Assembly: GCF_027111335.1 (NCBI RefSeq)
Contig: NZ_CP114288.1
Span: forward strand, 558,001-622,000
From: Flavobacterium aquiphilum
GTDB lineage: Bacteria > Bacteroidota > Bacteroidia > Flavobacteriales > Flavobacteriaceae
DNA length: 64,000 nt
Direction: 5' to 3'
Made by a program: the position numbers and the translations under genes. Positions within the stretch are counted from its first letter, which is position 1. The number at the start of each line of letters is the position of its first letter. Positions 41,938 through 50,202 of this stretch are shown one piece after another. Below the pieces are notes generated by a model, which worked only from the letters and a program-made list of their open reading frames with translations, did no database searches and was not told the DNA's origin.

Positions 41938-43101
41938 TCAGTAACTCATCAAAACAATTTCTTTCACTTTTTCCAAAGTGATGTTTTGTTTCTCTCCTAA
42001 GGCTTTCCATCCTCTTTTTTCAAAACGGTCAACTATAAAATCGGCAGTTTTTTCAATCTTTTCTGCATTTTCAGAGAGTAAAGTTCTCATTCCCATTGCG
42101 TGGAAAAAAGCAGTTGTTTTTTCAATAGCTTTTGTGGCAATTTCGTCCTCAGTTCCCGTTAAATTAAACACTCGTTTACCATATTGAGCCAATTTCTCTT
42201 TTTTGGTTTCAAACATTACTTTGTATAAGTTTGGTCCAATTATTGCTAGTGTTCTGGCATGGTCAATTCCGTAAAGTGCTGTTAATTCGTGACCAATCAT
42301 GTGTGTCGCCCAATCGCTTGGAACACCTTTTTGGATTAATCCATTTAATGCCATGGTACAGCTCCACATGAAATTGGATGCCAAAGCATAATCGGTTGGG
42401 TTTTCTGCTACATCTGGGCCAATTTGAATTAAGGTCTGCAAAATACTTTCGGCAATTCTGTCCTGCAGATAGCCTTCATGTACATAGGTAAGATATTGCT
42501 CTAGCACGTGGGTATAGGCATCGACAACGCCATTTTGTAATTGTCTTTTCGGTAGGGATGCAATAACGGTAGGATCGCAAATGGAAAATTTTGGAAATAA
42601 GGCCGAACCGCCAAAATCAAGCTTTTCCTGAGTAGCCGCAATGGTCACTACTGAACCCGAATTCATTTCGCTACCCGTTGCCGGTAAAGTCAAAACGGTA
42701 CCAAACGGAATCACTTTAGCTCCTTCTTTGAAAAGTATTCTTTTTTTAAGAATGTCGATAGGATCTCCTTCAAAAAGAACGGCAGCCGAAATAAATTTCA
42801 CCCCGTCAATAACGCTCCCTCCGCCAACCGCAAGAATAAAATCAATATTTTGCTCTCTGATAATTGCAACTGCTTTCATCAATGTTTCAAAATGCGGATT
42901 GGCTTCGATTCCGCCAAATTCTACAATATTGTATCCTTCCAGACTTTTGCGAACTTGCTCGTGAATTCCATTTTTAAAAATGCTTCCTCCGCCATAAGCG
43001 ATAAGAATTTTGGCATTGGCAGGAATCAGTGTGTTTAATTTTTCTATTTGTCCCTTACCAAAAACCAATTTGGTAGGATTGTATAATTCGAAGTTTAGCA
43101 T
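41938..43101 (-). CDS. Iron-containing (type III) alcohol dehydrogenase, YqhD-like
   Basis: A 387-residue NADPH-dependent dehydrogenase. The cofactor loop is AVGGGSVIDG (about 91-100). The metal ligands fall exactly at D194 and H198 (VDAYTHVLEQY), H267 (WATHMIGHEL) and H281 (GIDHARTLAI), the same numbers as in E. coli YqhD. YqhD-type enzymes reduce toxic short aldehydes such as those from lipid peroxidation. It is followed by a strong terminator. A DJ-1/PfpI-type gene lies upstream on the same strand behind an AT-rich repeat spacer, which suggests a shared role in carbonyl stress. Confidence 0.93.
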   Translation of the reverse strand: MLNFELYNPTKLVFGKGQIEKLNTLIPANAKILIAYGGGSIFKNGIHEQVRKSLEGYNIVEFGGIEANPHFETLMKAVAIIREQNIDFILAVGGGSVIDGVKFISAAVLFEGDPIDILKKRILFKEGAKVIPFGTVLTLPATGSEMNSGSVVTIAATQEKLDFGGSALFPKFSICDPTVIASLPKRQLQNGVVDAYTHVLEQYLTYVHEGYLQDRIAESILQTLIQIGPDVAENPTDYALASNFMWSCTMALNGLIQKGVPSDWATHMIGHELTALYGIDHARTLAIIGPNLYKVMFETKKEKLAQYGKRVFNLTGTEDEIATKAIEKTTAFFHAMGMRTLLSENAEKIEKTADFIVDRFEKRGWKALGEKQNITLEKVKEIVLMSY

Positions 43102-43201
43102 GATGTGTATTTTTTTAGAGACACTAAGTTACGAAGAAGCTAAGAATCTATTTTTTTTTAAATCTTAGAATCTTAGCTTCTCAGAATCTTAGCAACTTTA
43201 A

Positions 43202-43972
43202 TTATTTTTTAGAATTCAATTGTACCAATAGTTTCTCGGCAACAAGTTTTGATGAAGCCGGATTTTGACCTGTGATTAATAAGCCGTCTTCTACTGCGTA
43301 AGGATGCCAATTTTCGGTTTTACTATAAATTCCTCCATTTGCCTGTAATACATCCTCCAATAAAAAAGGAACAATTTTGCTGAGTCCGACAGCTTCTTCT
43401 TCAGTATTGGCGAATCCTGTAATTTTTTTGCCTTTTACCAAAAATTCACCATTAATTTTTACATTTTTTAAAACGGCAGGAGCATGACATACAAATGCAA
43501 CTGGTTTTTTATGGGTATAAAAGGACTCAATTAAAGCGACAGAGTTTTTATTTTCCACTAAATCCCAAAGCGGGCCATGGCCTCCTGGATAAAACACAGC
43601 GTCATAATCTGCTTGATTTACATCGGATAATTTTTTGGTGTTTTTTAGTTTTTCCAATAAAACTTTATCGGCGTCAAATCGTTTGGTGTCCTCGGTCGCC
43701 GATGAAGGATCGGCACTTTTTGGATCAATTGGAGGTTGTCCACCTTTTGGAGTGGCAATGTCGATAATTACTCCTTTGTCCAATAATGCATAATAAGGAG
43801 CAGCCAGTTCTTCGGTCCAAAATCCTGTTTTTTCTCCTGTGTTACCCAATTGATCGTGACTGGTAACTACGAATAATACTTTTTTCATCTTTTTGTTTTT
43901 TAGTTGTTGTGCTGTTGCCATAAAACTGCTTACAGTTAATGCCAAAATTGCTAATGCGGTTATTTTTTTCAT
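43202..43972 (-). CDS. Exported DJ-1/PfpI-family (class I glutamine amidotransferase-like) protein
   Basis: A 256-residue protein with a signal peptide (ITALAILALTVSSFMATAQ). The fold is that of DJ-1/PfpI/Hsp31. It has LFVVTSHDQLGNTG near the start, YPGGHGPLWDL, and the nucleophile elbow VAFVCHAPAVLKN with the catalytic cysteine. Relatives act as glyoxalase III or protein-repair enzymes against reactive aldehydes. Export to the periplasm is unusual for the family. It is divergent from a LysR-type regulator with a shared 90-base promoter region, so it is probably that regulator's target. Confidence 0.87.
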   Translation of the reverse strand: MKKITALAILALTVSSFMATAQQLKNKKMKKVLFVVTSHDQLGNTGEKTGFWTEELAAPYYALLDKGVIIDIATPKGGQPPIDPKSADPSSATEDTKRFDADKVLLEKLKNTKKLSDVNQADYDAVFYPGGHGPLWDLVENKNSVALIESFYTHKKPVAFVCHAPAVLKNVKINGEFLVKGKKITGFANTEEEAVGLSKIVPFLLEDVLQANGGIYSKTENWHPYAVEDGLLITGQNPASSKLVAEKLLVQLNSKK

Positions 43973-43993
43973 GTTTTATTTTATTTGTTTCAG

Positions 43994-44001
43994 CAAATTT
44001 A
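43994..44001 (-). promoter_or_regulatory. -7 box TAAATTTG of the DJ-1/PfpI gene
   Basis: A minus-strand TAnnTTTG, 21 bases before the start at 43972. Confidence 0.5.
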
Positions 44002-44024
44002 TGGCGAATGTGTTATTAGTAAAA

Positions 44025-44043
44025 ATAATTTAAATTATGTTTG
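44025..44043 (+). promoter_or_regulatory. Palindromic operator candidate overlapping the LysR-gene -7 box
   Basis: ATAATTTAAATTAT (44025-44038) is a perfect 14-bp palindrome. The -7 box TATGTTTG (44036-44043) of the regulator gene overlaps its right end. This is a fitting place for autoregulation, and for control of the divergent gene. Confidence 0.45.
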
Positions 44044-44062
44044 TGATAAAAATATTTATATC

Positions 44063-44962
44063 ATGGTCAATCTTGAGTGGTACCGAACGTTTAAATCAGT
44101 TTATAAGAATGGTAATTTTTCTTTGGCTGCCAAAGAATTATTTATCAGTCAACCAGCTGTAAGTCAGCAGATAGTTATGTTGGAGGCACATGTAGGCTAC
44201 AAGCTTTTTAATCGAAAGTCCAAAGGGGTTGAACCAACGGAATACGCTAAGTTACTCAATAATTTAATTATTGATGCATTGGATCGTTTGGAAAATGTAG
44301 AGAATGGTTTTAGGGCTAAAGCGTTTAATTCTAATAGGTTAATTTCGGTTGGAATTTCAAGACATTTGATGAGTAGTATTGGGAGTGCATTGGTCTCAAA
44401 ATTTGATTTTATCGATTTTAGTTTTCATACCAACGATGCGTTATTTGATTTGGTAAATACCAAAAAATTGGATTTTGCTATAATGACCAAACAATTTGAC
44501 ACCTTTGATACGATTCAGAAGAAAGTGGGGGAAATTAAGCAAGTGATTGTCGGTTCGGCCAATCTTGATCTTTCTGATTTTGAATCAAAAAAGAAAAATC
44601 AAGATTATGTAGCTATTGAAAACTGGCTGAACGAGCAAAAATGGTACAGCCATGATGCGGGAATTCCACATATAAAATTGTTTTGGCTACATGTTTTCGC
44701 CAAAAAAAGGCCATCAATGGTTGCCAATTATATCATTCCATCCGAATATGAGATGCTTGAAATCCTTAGTAAAAATAGCGGAGTGGCCGTTACTTGGGAT
44801 ATCAATGCTAAAAATTTGGTCGAAGAAAAGAAGTTGCAGTTGATATGGAATAGCGATGAAATGCCAAGTACAGCTGTGTTTTTGTTGTCGGGGAAAAACA
44901 GTAATTTGAGTGCTGTTTTTGAGGATATAGAAAATGAGTTGAAAGCGGTTTTGGGGAGTTGA
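44063..44962 (+). CDS. LysR-family transcriptional regulator
   Basis: A protein of about 299 residues from MVNLEWYRTF. The winged helix-turn-helix is N-terminal (SVYKNGNFSLAAKELFISQP, then AVSQQIVMLEAHVGYKLFNR). The effector-binding domain follows (about 90-295). The frame extends to 43985, but the upstream part is not family-like and contains the -7 box at 44036, so 44063 is chosen. It is divergent from the DJ-1/PfpI gene, the usual arrangement for a LysR regulator and its target. The effector is unknown; a reactive aldehyde is a guess from context. Confidence 0.9.
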   Translation: MVNLEWYRTFKSVYKNGNFSLAAKELFISQPAVSQQIVMLEAHVGYKLFNRKSKGVEPTEYAKLLNNLIIDALDRLENVENGFRAKAFNSNRLISVGISRHLMSSIGSALVSKFDFIDFSFHTNDALFDLVNTKKLDFAIMTKQFDTFDTIQKKVGEIKQVIVGSANLDLSDFESKKKNQDYVAIENWLNEQKWYSHDAGIPHIKLFWLHVFAKKRPSMVANYIIPSEYEMLEILSKNSGVAVTWDINAKNLVEEKKLQLIWNSDEMPSTAVFLLSGKNSNLSAVFEDIENELKAVLGS

Positions 44963-45065
44963 TTTGGTTTTAAATTCTAAAAAGCGAACTATAAAAATTG
45001 TGTTTCATTCAATTAGATTTTCTTTAAGAATTTCCGAAATAAAGTTCAATCTGTAAAACTATTTT

Positions 45066-45090
45066 TATATTTGTGTAAATCATACGCATT
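45066..45090 (+). promoter_or_regulatory. NrtR-type operator on the regulator's own promoter
   Basis: The -7 box TATATTTG (45066-45073) overlaps a 21-nt imperfect palindrome TTTGTGT-N7-ACGCATT (45070-45090). The register is the same as in the better site at 45829-45853. Confidence 0.65.
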
Positions 45091-45096
45091 TAATAT

Positions 45097-45789
45097 ATGA
45101 GTGAAAATCAGAATATCAGGGTTGCTGTTGATGCTATAGTTTTTGGCTATCAAAACAACCAACTCTATGTATTGTTAATTCAGCAAAAATTTGGAACCGA
45201 AAAATCTTATTGGGCTTTGCCTGGCGGTTTGGTGAAAAACGATGAATCTTTGCAGGACGCTGTAAAAAGGGAATTGAAAGAAGAAACCAACATTACGGTT
45301 AATTATTTTGAACAGCTTTTTACTTTTGGTGACGATGTATTTCGTGATCCTCGAAATCGGGTTATTTCGGTGGCTTATTTTGCCTTGGTGGATGCTGAAA
45401 AATTAAAGGTTATAGCTGATACGGATGCCGAAAAGGCGCAATGGTTTAAAATTGATGAGATTCCTCCCTTGGCTTTTGACCATACAATTATTTTGGGCAA
45501 GGCAATTAAACGCCTAAAAGCCAAACTTACTTACGAACCCATTGGATTTGATTTACTGCCTAAAGAGTTCTTGTTCTCTGAACTCGAAAATTTATACTGC
45601 ACCATTTTGGAAAAAGAAATCGATCGAAGAAACTTTAGAAAGAAAATATTAAGCTTCGAAATTATTGAGGAAACAGATCGATTTTCTCCTGTTAAAAGTG
45701 GTAGACCCGCTAAATTATTTAGGTTTAAAAAGGAAAAATACAATGCTTTATTGGAGAAAGGTTTTCATTTCGAAATTAAGTTTGCGTAA
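45097..45789 (+). CDS. nrtR: NrtR-like regulator (Nudix domain plus winged helix)
   Basis: A 230-residue protein. The N-terminal Nudix domain (about 8-140) has a nearly complete Nudix box at 44-66 (G44, E50, R58-E59-L60, E62-E63), with N65 where glycine is usual. The C-terminal ~80 residues form a winged-helix DNA-binding part (KILSFEIIEETDRFSPVK, GRPAKLFRFKKEKY). NrtR proteins sense ADP-ribose and repress NAD-synthesis genes. Here it lies just upstream of prs-NADAR-macro-NAMPT, and matching palindromes overlap its own and the operon's -7 boxes. Whether it still hydrolyses ADP-ribose is unclear. Other Nudix regulators such as sugar-responsive ones are the alternative. Confidence 0.85.
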   Translation: MSENQNIRVAVDAIVFGYQNNQLYVLLIQQKFGTEKSYWALPGGLVKNDESLQDAVKRELKEETNITVNYFEQLFTFGDDVFRDPRNRVISVAYFALVDAEKLKVIADTDAEKAQWFKIDEIPPLAFDHTIILGKAIKRLKAKLTYEPIGFDLLPKEFLFSELENLYCTILEKEIDRRNFRKKILSFEIIEETDRFSPVKSGRPAKLFRFKKEKYNALLEKGFHFEIKFA

Positions 45790-45828
45790 TTTTTACACAA
45801 AATAATTTGTAAGTTTAAATTTAATATT

Positions 45829-45853
45829 TATATTTGCGTATAATTAACGCAAA
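45829..45853 (+). promoter_or_regulatory. NrtR-type operator on the NAD-operon promoter
   Basis: The -7 box TATATTTG (45829-45836) overlaps the left arm of TTTGCGT-N7-ACGCAAA (45833-45853), a palindrome with perfect 7-bp arms. The prs-like ATG follows at 45865. Confidence 0.75.
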
Positions 45854-45864
45854 ATAAAAAAATT

Positions 45865-46698
45865 ATGATACTCAATTTAGATCCAAATTTCAAACCATTT
45901 ACTACGGAGTCAGTAATCAGTTTTCAGAATTTTACTTTTTCAGGAGGTGAACCTCATATCAAAATAGAACCAAATTTTGATGTGACGCGAAAAGTCACCA
46001 TTACCCACAGACTAAATTCATTCAATGATTTGGGATTATTGTGCATTGCCGTTGACGCGTTGCGCAGGATGGGTGTGAAAGACACGGAACTTTTTATTCC
46101 TTATTTTCCTGCCGCTAGACAGGATAGGGTTATGGTTAAAGGAGAACCGCTGTCTGTAAAAGTATATGCCGATATTATTAATGGAATGCAATTCAATAAA
46201 GTCTATGTTTTTGATGCGCATTCAGAAGTTACTCCAGCATTGGTAAATAATTGTGAAGTGATTCCAAATCATACTTTTATTGAAGCGGTTGTAAAAGCAA
46301 TTGGAAACGATGTCAAATTGATTTCTCCAGATGGAGGTGCTTTAAAGAAGATTTACAAAGTTTCTGAATTTCTTGGCGGAGTTGAAGTGGTAGAATGCAG
46401 TAAAAGCCGTGATGTAAAAACAGGAAGATTGTCAGGCTTTAAAGTGTATAATGACGATTTGCAGGGCGCAGACTGTTTGATTGTAGATGATATTTGTGAT
46501 GGAGGCGGAACATTTGTTGGACTAGCCGAAGAGCTGAAAAACAAGAATGCTGGAAAGCTGTATTTGGCGGTAAGCCACGGAATTTTCAATAAAGGATTTG
46601 AAGTTTTGGATTGTTTCGAAAAAATATTTACCACCAATTCATTCAAAGATTTTGAAGGAGAAAGTGTTGAAGTCATAGGATTAAGTCAATTGATATGA
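45865..46698 (+). CDS. prs: Divergent short ribose-phosphate pyrophosphokinase (PRPP synthetase-like)
   Basis: A 277-residue member of the PRPP synthetase family, about 35 residues shorter than the housekeeping enzyme. ATP-binding AARQDR (83-88) and H119 in FDAHSE are kept. The catalytic loop pair K/R is in CSKSRDVKTG. The PRPP-binding loop is IVDDICDGGGT (206-216). The FDAHSEVTPAL segment differs from the usual DLHA-GQIQGFF-type sequence. It is first in the operon with NADAR, macro and NAMPT genes. It may supply PRPP to the NAMPT. An alternative is that it pyrophosphorylates ADP-ribose, as Adps does in the phage NARP1 pathway. Its stop overlaps the NADAR start (ATGA). Confidence 0.85.
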   Translation: MILNLDPNFKPFTTESVISFQNFTFSGGEPHIKIEPNFDVTRKVTITHRLNSFNDLGLLCIAVDALRRMGVKDTELFIPYFPAARQDRVMVKGEPLSVKVYADIINGMQFNKVYVFDAHSEVTPALVNNCEVIPNHTFIEAVVKAIGNDVKLISPDGGALKKIYKVSEFLGGVEVVECSKSRDVKTGRLSGFKVYNDDLQGADCLIVDDICDGGGTFVGLAEELKNKNAGKLYLAVSHGIFNKGFEVLDCFEKIFTTNSFKDFEGESVEVIGLSQLI

Positions 46699-47231
46699 AA
46701 TACAGTTTGGAAAAATTGATGGCTCAAAATAGTGAAAATAAATATGTTTTCTTTTGGGGACATCAGCCGTCAAAAGATGGAACCATTACGAAAACCTGTT
46801 TTAGTCAATGGTGGATTAGTCCATTTGTGGTAGAAGGCATAACTTATAAAACTGCAGAGCATTGGATGATGGCTAAGAAAGCAGAACTGTTTAATGATCA
46901 AGAAGTTTTAGAAAAAATAATTCAGGCAAATTCTCCGGCGGAAGCCAAAAAATTAGGAAGAGAAGTAAGGAATTATGTAGATTCCCTTTGGCTAAAGAAC
47001 AGATTTGAAATAGTAAAACAGGGTAATTTTCATAAGTTCAGTCAAAATCCAGATTTAAAGGAATTTCTAATCAATACCAAAGAAAGAATTTTGGTCGAAG
47101 CCAGTCCGGTAGATTCCATTTGGGGAATTGGTATGGCAACAGATCATAAAGACAATAATAATCCAGAAAAATGGAGAGGATTAAATCTTTTGGGTTTTGC
47201 ATTGATGGAAGTTAGGGATGAATTGAAATAA
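46695..47231 (+). CDS. NADAR (YbiA-like) protein
   Basis: A 178-residue NADAR-family protein. Conserved parts are [13 protein letters not shown] near the start, [10 protein letters not shown], the helix [14 protein letters not shown], then [11 protein letters not shown] and the C-terminal [23 protein letters not shown] proteins are N-glycosidases acting on ADP-ribosylated or riboside-type substrates. Some remove ADP-ribose from guanine and others act in riboflavin-intermediate damage control. Coupled translation with prs and the macrodomain gene behind it favours an ADP-ribose role here. Cytoplasmic. Confidence 0.9.
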   Translation: MKYSLEKLMAQNSENKYVFFWGHQPSKDGTITKTCFSQWWISPFVVEGITYKTAEHWMMAKKAELFNDQEVLEKIIQANSPAEAKKLGREVRNYVDSLWLKNRFEIVKQGNFHKFSQNPDLKEFLINTKERILVEASPVDSIWGIGMATDHKDNNNPEKWRGLNLLGFALMEVRDELK

Positions 47232-47239
47232 AATTAGAA

Positions 47240-47749
47240 ATGAAAATCCAATTAATTAAAGGTGATATTACGAAAGTAGAAACCGAGGCAATAGTCAATG
47301 CGGCGAATACTTCATTGTTAGGAGGTGGGGGAGTTGATGGAGCGATTCATAGAGCCGGAGGCAAAGAAATCCTAGAAGAATGTGTCAAGATTCGAAGCAA
47401 ACAAGGAGGATGTAAAGCAGGCGAAGCAGTAATTACAACGGCTGGAAATTTACCATCAAAATTTGTAATACACACAGTTGGGCCAGTTTGGAATGGAGAC
47501 AAAGAGGAAAAGAAAATGTTGCTTGAAAACTGCTATAAAAATTGTTTGAAAATAGCTGAAGATAAACAGTTAAAGACAATTGCTTTTCCAAATATCAGTA
47601 CGGGAATTTATCATTTTCCTAAAGATAAGGCAGCAGAAATAGCCGTCAAAACAGTAAAATCATTTCAATTTAATTTTATTGAAGAAGTGGTATTTGTGTG
47701 TTTCGACGATGAAAATTATGATTTATATAAAAAATTGACTAACAAATAA
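47240..47749 (+). CDS. Macrodomain protein, O-acetyl-ADP-ribose deacetylase-like
   Basis: A 169-residue MacroD/YmdB-type macrodomain. The ligand motifs are typical: [19 protein letters not shown] (two halves here [10 protein letters not shown] and IVNAANTSL), [14 protein letters not shown], and the diphosphate loop [18 protein letters not shown]. It hydrolyses O-acetyl-ADP-ribose and mono-ADP-ribose esters, releasing ADP-ribose, which is the NrtR ligand. It sits eight bases after NADAR and four bases before the NAMPT gene. Confidence 0.93.
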   Translation: MKIQLIKGDITKVETEAIVNAANTSLLGGGGVDGAIHRAGGKEILEECVKIRSKQGGCKAGEAVITTAGNLPSKFVIHTVGPVWNGDKEEKKMLLENCYKNCLKIAEDKQLKTIAFPNISTGIYHFPKDKAAEIAVKTVKSFQFNFIEEVVFVCFDDENYDLYKKLTNK

Positions 47750-47753
47750 AATT

Positions 47754-49226
47754 ATGAACCCATTATTATTAACAGATGGTTACAAAGTTGACCACAAAAG
47801 ACAATACCCAGACGGAACTACATTAGTATATTCTAATTGGACTCCTAGAAAATCAAGGATTGAAGGCATTGACGAAGTTGTATTTTTTGGATTGCAGTAT
47901 TTCCTTAAAAAATATATTATTCAAGATTTTGATCTGCATTTTTTCAAACAGCCAAAAGAAGTTGTTGTGAAAAAATATGCCCGCAGAATCAATAATTATT
48001 TGGGTGAAAACCAAGTAGGCACAAAACATATAGAGGATTTGCATGATTTGGGATATATTCCTATGGTTTTTAAGGCTTTGCCAGAAGGTGCCAGCGTGCC
48101 TGTCCGTGTGCCTATGTTCACAATGTACAATACAATTCCTGAGTTTTTTTGGCTGACCAATTATTTCGAAACACTGCTTTCTGCAATAATCTGGCTGCCT
48201 TGTAATTCGGCTACAATCGCAAAACAATATAGAAAAGTATTGGACAAATATGCCGAAGAAACTTCTTCAATGCCTGAATTTGTTGATTGGCAGGGTCACG
48301 ATTTCTCGATGCGCGGCATGGGCTGTATCGAAGCGGCAGTAACATCGGCAGCTGGACATTTATTGAGTTTTACAGGTACTGATACGATTCCTGCAATTGA
48401 TTTTTTGGAAGAATATTACAATGCCAATTCAGATACCGAATTAATAGCAGGTTCTGTTGCAGCAACCGAGCATTCCGTAATGTGTATGGGTACAACTAAA
48501 GGAGAATATGAAACTTTCAAAAGATTAATCTGTGAGGTGTATCCAAAAGGAATTGTTTCTATCGTTTCAGACACTTGGGATTTATGGAAAGTACTTACTG
48601 ATTATTTGCCTCGATTAAAAAATCAAATAGTTTCCAGAGAAGGAAAAGTAGTCGTTCGTCCAGACAGCGGTGATCCGGTTGATATTATCTGCGGTAACCC
48701 AAATGGTAAAACTGAGCAGGAAAAGAAAGGGGTAATTGAATTGCTTTGGGATGTTTTTGGAGGTACAATAAATGAAAAAGGGTTTAAAGAATTAGTTCCT
48801 CAAATAGGAGCTATTTATGGAGACAGTATTACCGTGGCTAGAGCAACAGCCATTTGTGAACGATTGAAAACAAAAGGTTTTGCATCTACCAATGTAGTGC
48901 TTGGAATAGGTTCATTTACTTATCAATACAATACAAGAGACACTTTTGGATTTGCGATGAAAGCTACGTACGGAGAAGTAAACGGAGAAGGAAGAGCTAT
49001 TTTTAAAGATCCAATTACGGATGACGGTACCAAAAAATCAGCCAAAGGATTAATGAAAATTGAATTGGCTGATGGCAGATATATTTTAAAAGATGAAGTG
49101 TCTTGGGAAGAAGAGCAAAAAGGAGAATTGAAAGAAGTTTTTAGAGATGGAAAACTTTTAATTGATTTAAGTTTATCTGAAATTCGAGATCAAGTCAAAA
49201 AGAATGTACCACAACTAACGTTATAA
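47754..49226 (+). CDS. nadV: Nicotinamide phosphoribosyltransferase (NAMPT/NadV-like)
   Basis: A 490-residue type II PRTase of the NAMPT family, nearly the length of the human enzyme. Conserved segments are LLTDGYKVDHKRQYPDGT, HDFSMRGMGCIEAA, FTGTDTIPA, AATEHSVM with the catalytic histidine, and VRPDSGDPVDII with the phosphate-binding Arg and Asp. It should join nicotinamide and PRPP to give NMN. It is last in the NrtR-type operon and is followed by a strong terminator. If the upstream PRPP-synthetase-like protein acts on ADP-ribose, this one could form NAD directly, as Namat does. No sequence feature I can see decides this. Confidence 0.92.
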   Translation: MNPLLLTDGYKVDHKRQYPDGTTLVYSNWTPRKSRIEGIDEVVFFGLQYFLKKYIIQDFDLHFFKQPKEVVVKKYARRINNYLGENQVGTKHIEDLHDLGYIPMVFKALPEGASVPVRVPMFTMYNTIPEFFWLTNYFETLLSAIIWLPCNSATIAKQYRKVLDKYAEETSSMPEFVDWQGHDFSMRGMGCIEAAVTSAAGHLLSFTGTDTIPAIDFLEEYYNANSDTELIAGSVAATEHSVMCMGTTKGEYETFKRLICEVYPKGIVSIVSDTWDLWKVLTDYLPRLKNQIVSREGKVVVRPDSGDPVDIICGNPNGKTEQEKKGVIELLWDVFGGTINEKGFKELVPQIGAIYGDSITVARATAICERLKTKGFASTNVVLGIGSFTYQYNTRDTFGFAMKATYGEVNGEGRAIFKDPITDDGTKKSAKGLMKIELADGRYILKDEVSWEEEQKGELKEVFRDGKLLIDLSLSEIRDQVKKNVPQLTL

Positions 49227-49231
49227 AAACT

Positions 49232-49264
49232 AATAGCCTAAATCAACTCGATTTAGGCTATTGT
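49232..49264 (+). terminator. Terminator of the NAD operon
   Basis: AATAGCCTAAATC (49232-49244) pairs perfectly with GATTTAGGCTATT (49250-49262). No long T run follows. Confidence 0.75.
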
Positions 49265-49456
49265 TGTTTCGTTGCCAACATAAATCCAATCATTCCGAAT
49301 CGCTAAACAACTCTGATTCAGTTATGGACTTTGAATTTTTTTCTAAGTATATTTACAATTCGAATGAAAAAATATTAAAATATTGCTGCTATTTGTAAAA
49401 TAAAAATTGACTAAATTCCTTTTCATCAGGACGAAAACAGTTTAAAAAATTAAAGA

Positions 49457-50197
49457 ATGAAAAACGTAATTATTATACTTTTTGTGTTAATAGGTAATGG
49501 CATTTTTGCTCAAAATACAAATGAAGATGAAAAAGCTAAATTACTTTCGGAAGAAAAAAAATTGGATATTGAAACCGGAAAAATAATTGCAAATTATGAT
49601 TTGTTTCCTACTGTCATTAAAACAAATATGCCTTTAGAGCACATTACTGCTAATAAAAAATGGAATCTAAAAGAACAAAAAAGTGAAAAATTTGCAAATG
49701 GGTATAAATACCTCAGATACAATTTTTCCATTTCTCCAATGAATCCAAAAGAGGGGAAACCGGAAGTCTCAGAAATCTTATTTGACACTAAAAATAAATT
49801 GACGGGATATGCATTTCTTTATATTGACGGAAACAAAAAAGAAAGAAATAAATCGGAATGCGATGCAGTATATAATGATATAAAAAACAAGCTTAAGAAA
49901 GAAATACATTTAAAAGCAAATGAATCATCTCAAAAGCAAAAATATCAAGGCGACAACGATAGTACTATGTATATCCATTTTTTCTATTATACAAGTAATG
50001 ATTCTAACAATACATTGTTAGTCGCTTATCGTTTTAGAGAGTTTGCTTTTGATTCCTCAAAAAACATTGCGATTATTGAGGTTTTTAAATTGCCTGTTTC
50101 ATTTGATAAAATAAATCAAAAAACACTTAGGTTTGTGTCAGATGAAATTAACGGATATAATAATATTTATAAAATGCTTAATGAAAATCTAAAATAA
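49457..50197 (+). CDS. Exported hypothetical protein
   Basis: A 246-residue protein with a signal peptide (VIIILFVLIGNGIFAQ). The mature part is soluble, rich in K, N and E, with alternating strands (YKYLRYNFSISPMNP, TLLVAYRFREFAFD). I recognise no domain. The base composition is very AT-rich. It is convergent with nadD, with only five bases between stop codons. Function unknown. Confidence 0.65.
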   Translation: MKNVIIILFVLIGNGIFAQNTNEDEKAKLLSEEKKLDIETGKIIANYDLFPTVIKTNMPLEHITANKKWNLKEQKSEKFANGYKYLRYNFSISPMNPKEGKPEVSEILFDTKNKLTGYAFLYIDGNKKERNKSECDAVYNDIKNKLKKEIHLKANESSQKQKYQGDNDSTMYIHFFYYTSNDSNNTLLVAYRFREFAFDSSKNIAIIEVFKLPVSFDKINQKTLRFVSDEINGYNNIYKMLNENLK

Positions 50198-50202
50198 TAT
50201 TA

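Noticed and set aside
45865..46698. Housekeeping PRPP synthetase of the organism
   Set aside because: It is shorter and differs around the catalytic histidine. The operon context is NAD metabolism, so a separate full-length prs is expected elsewhere in the genome.
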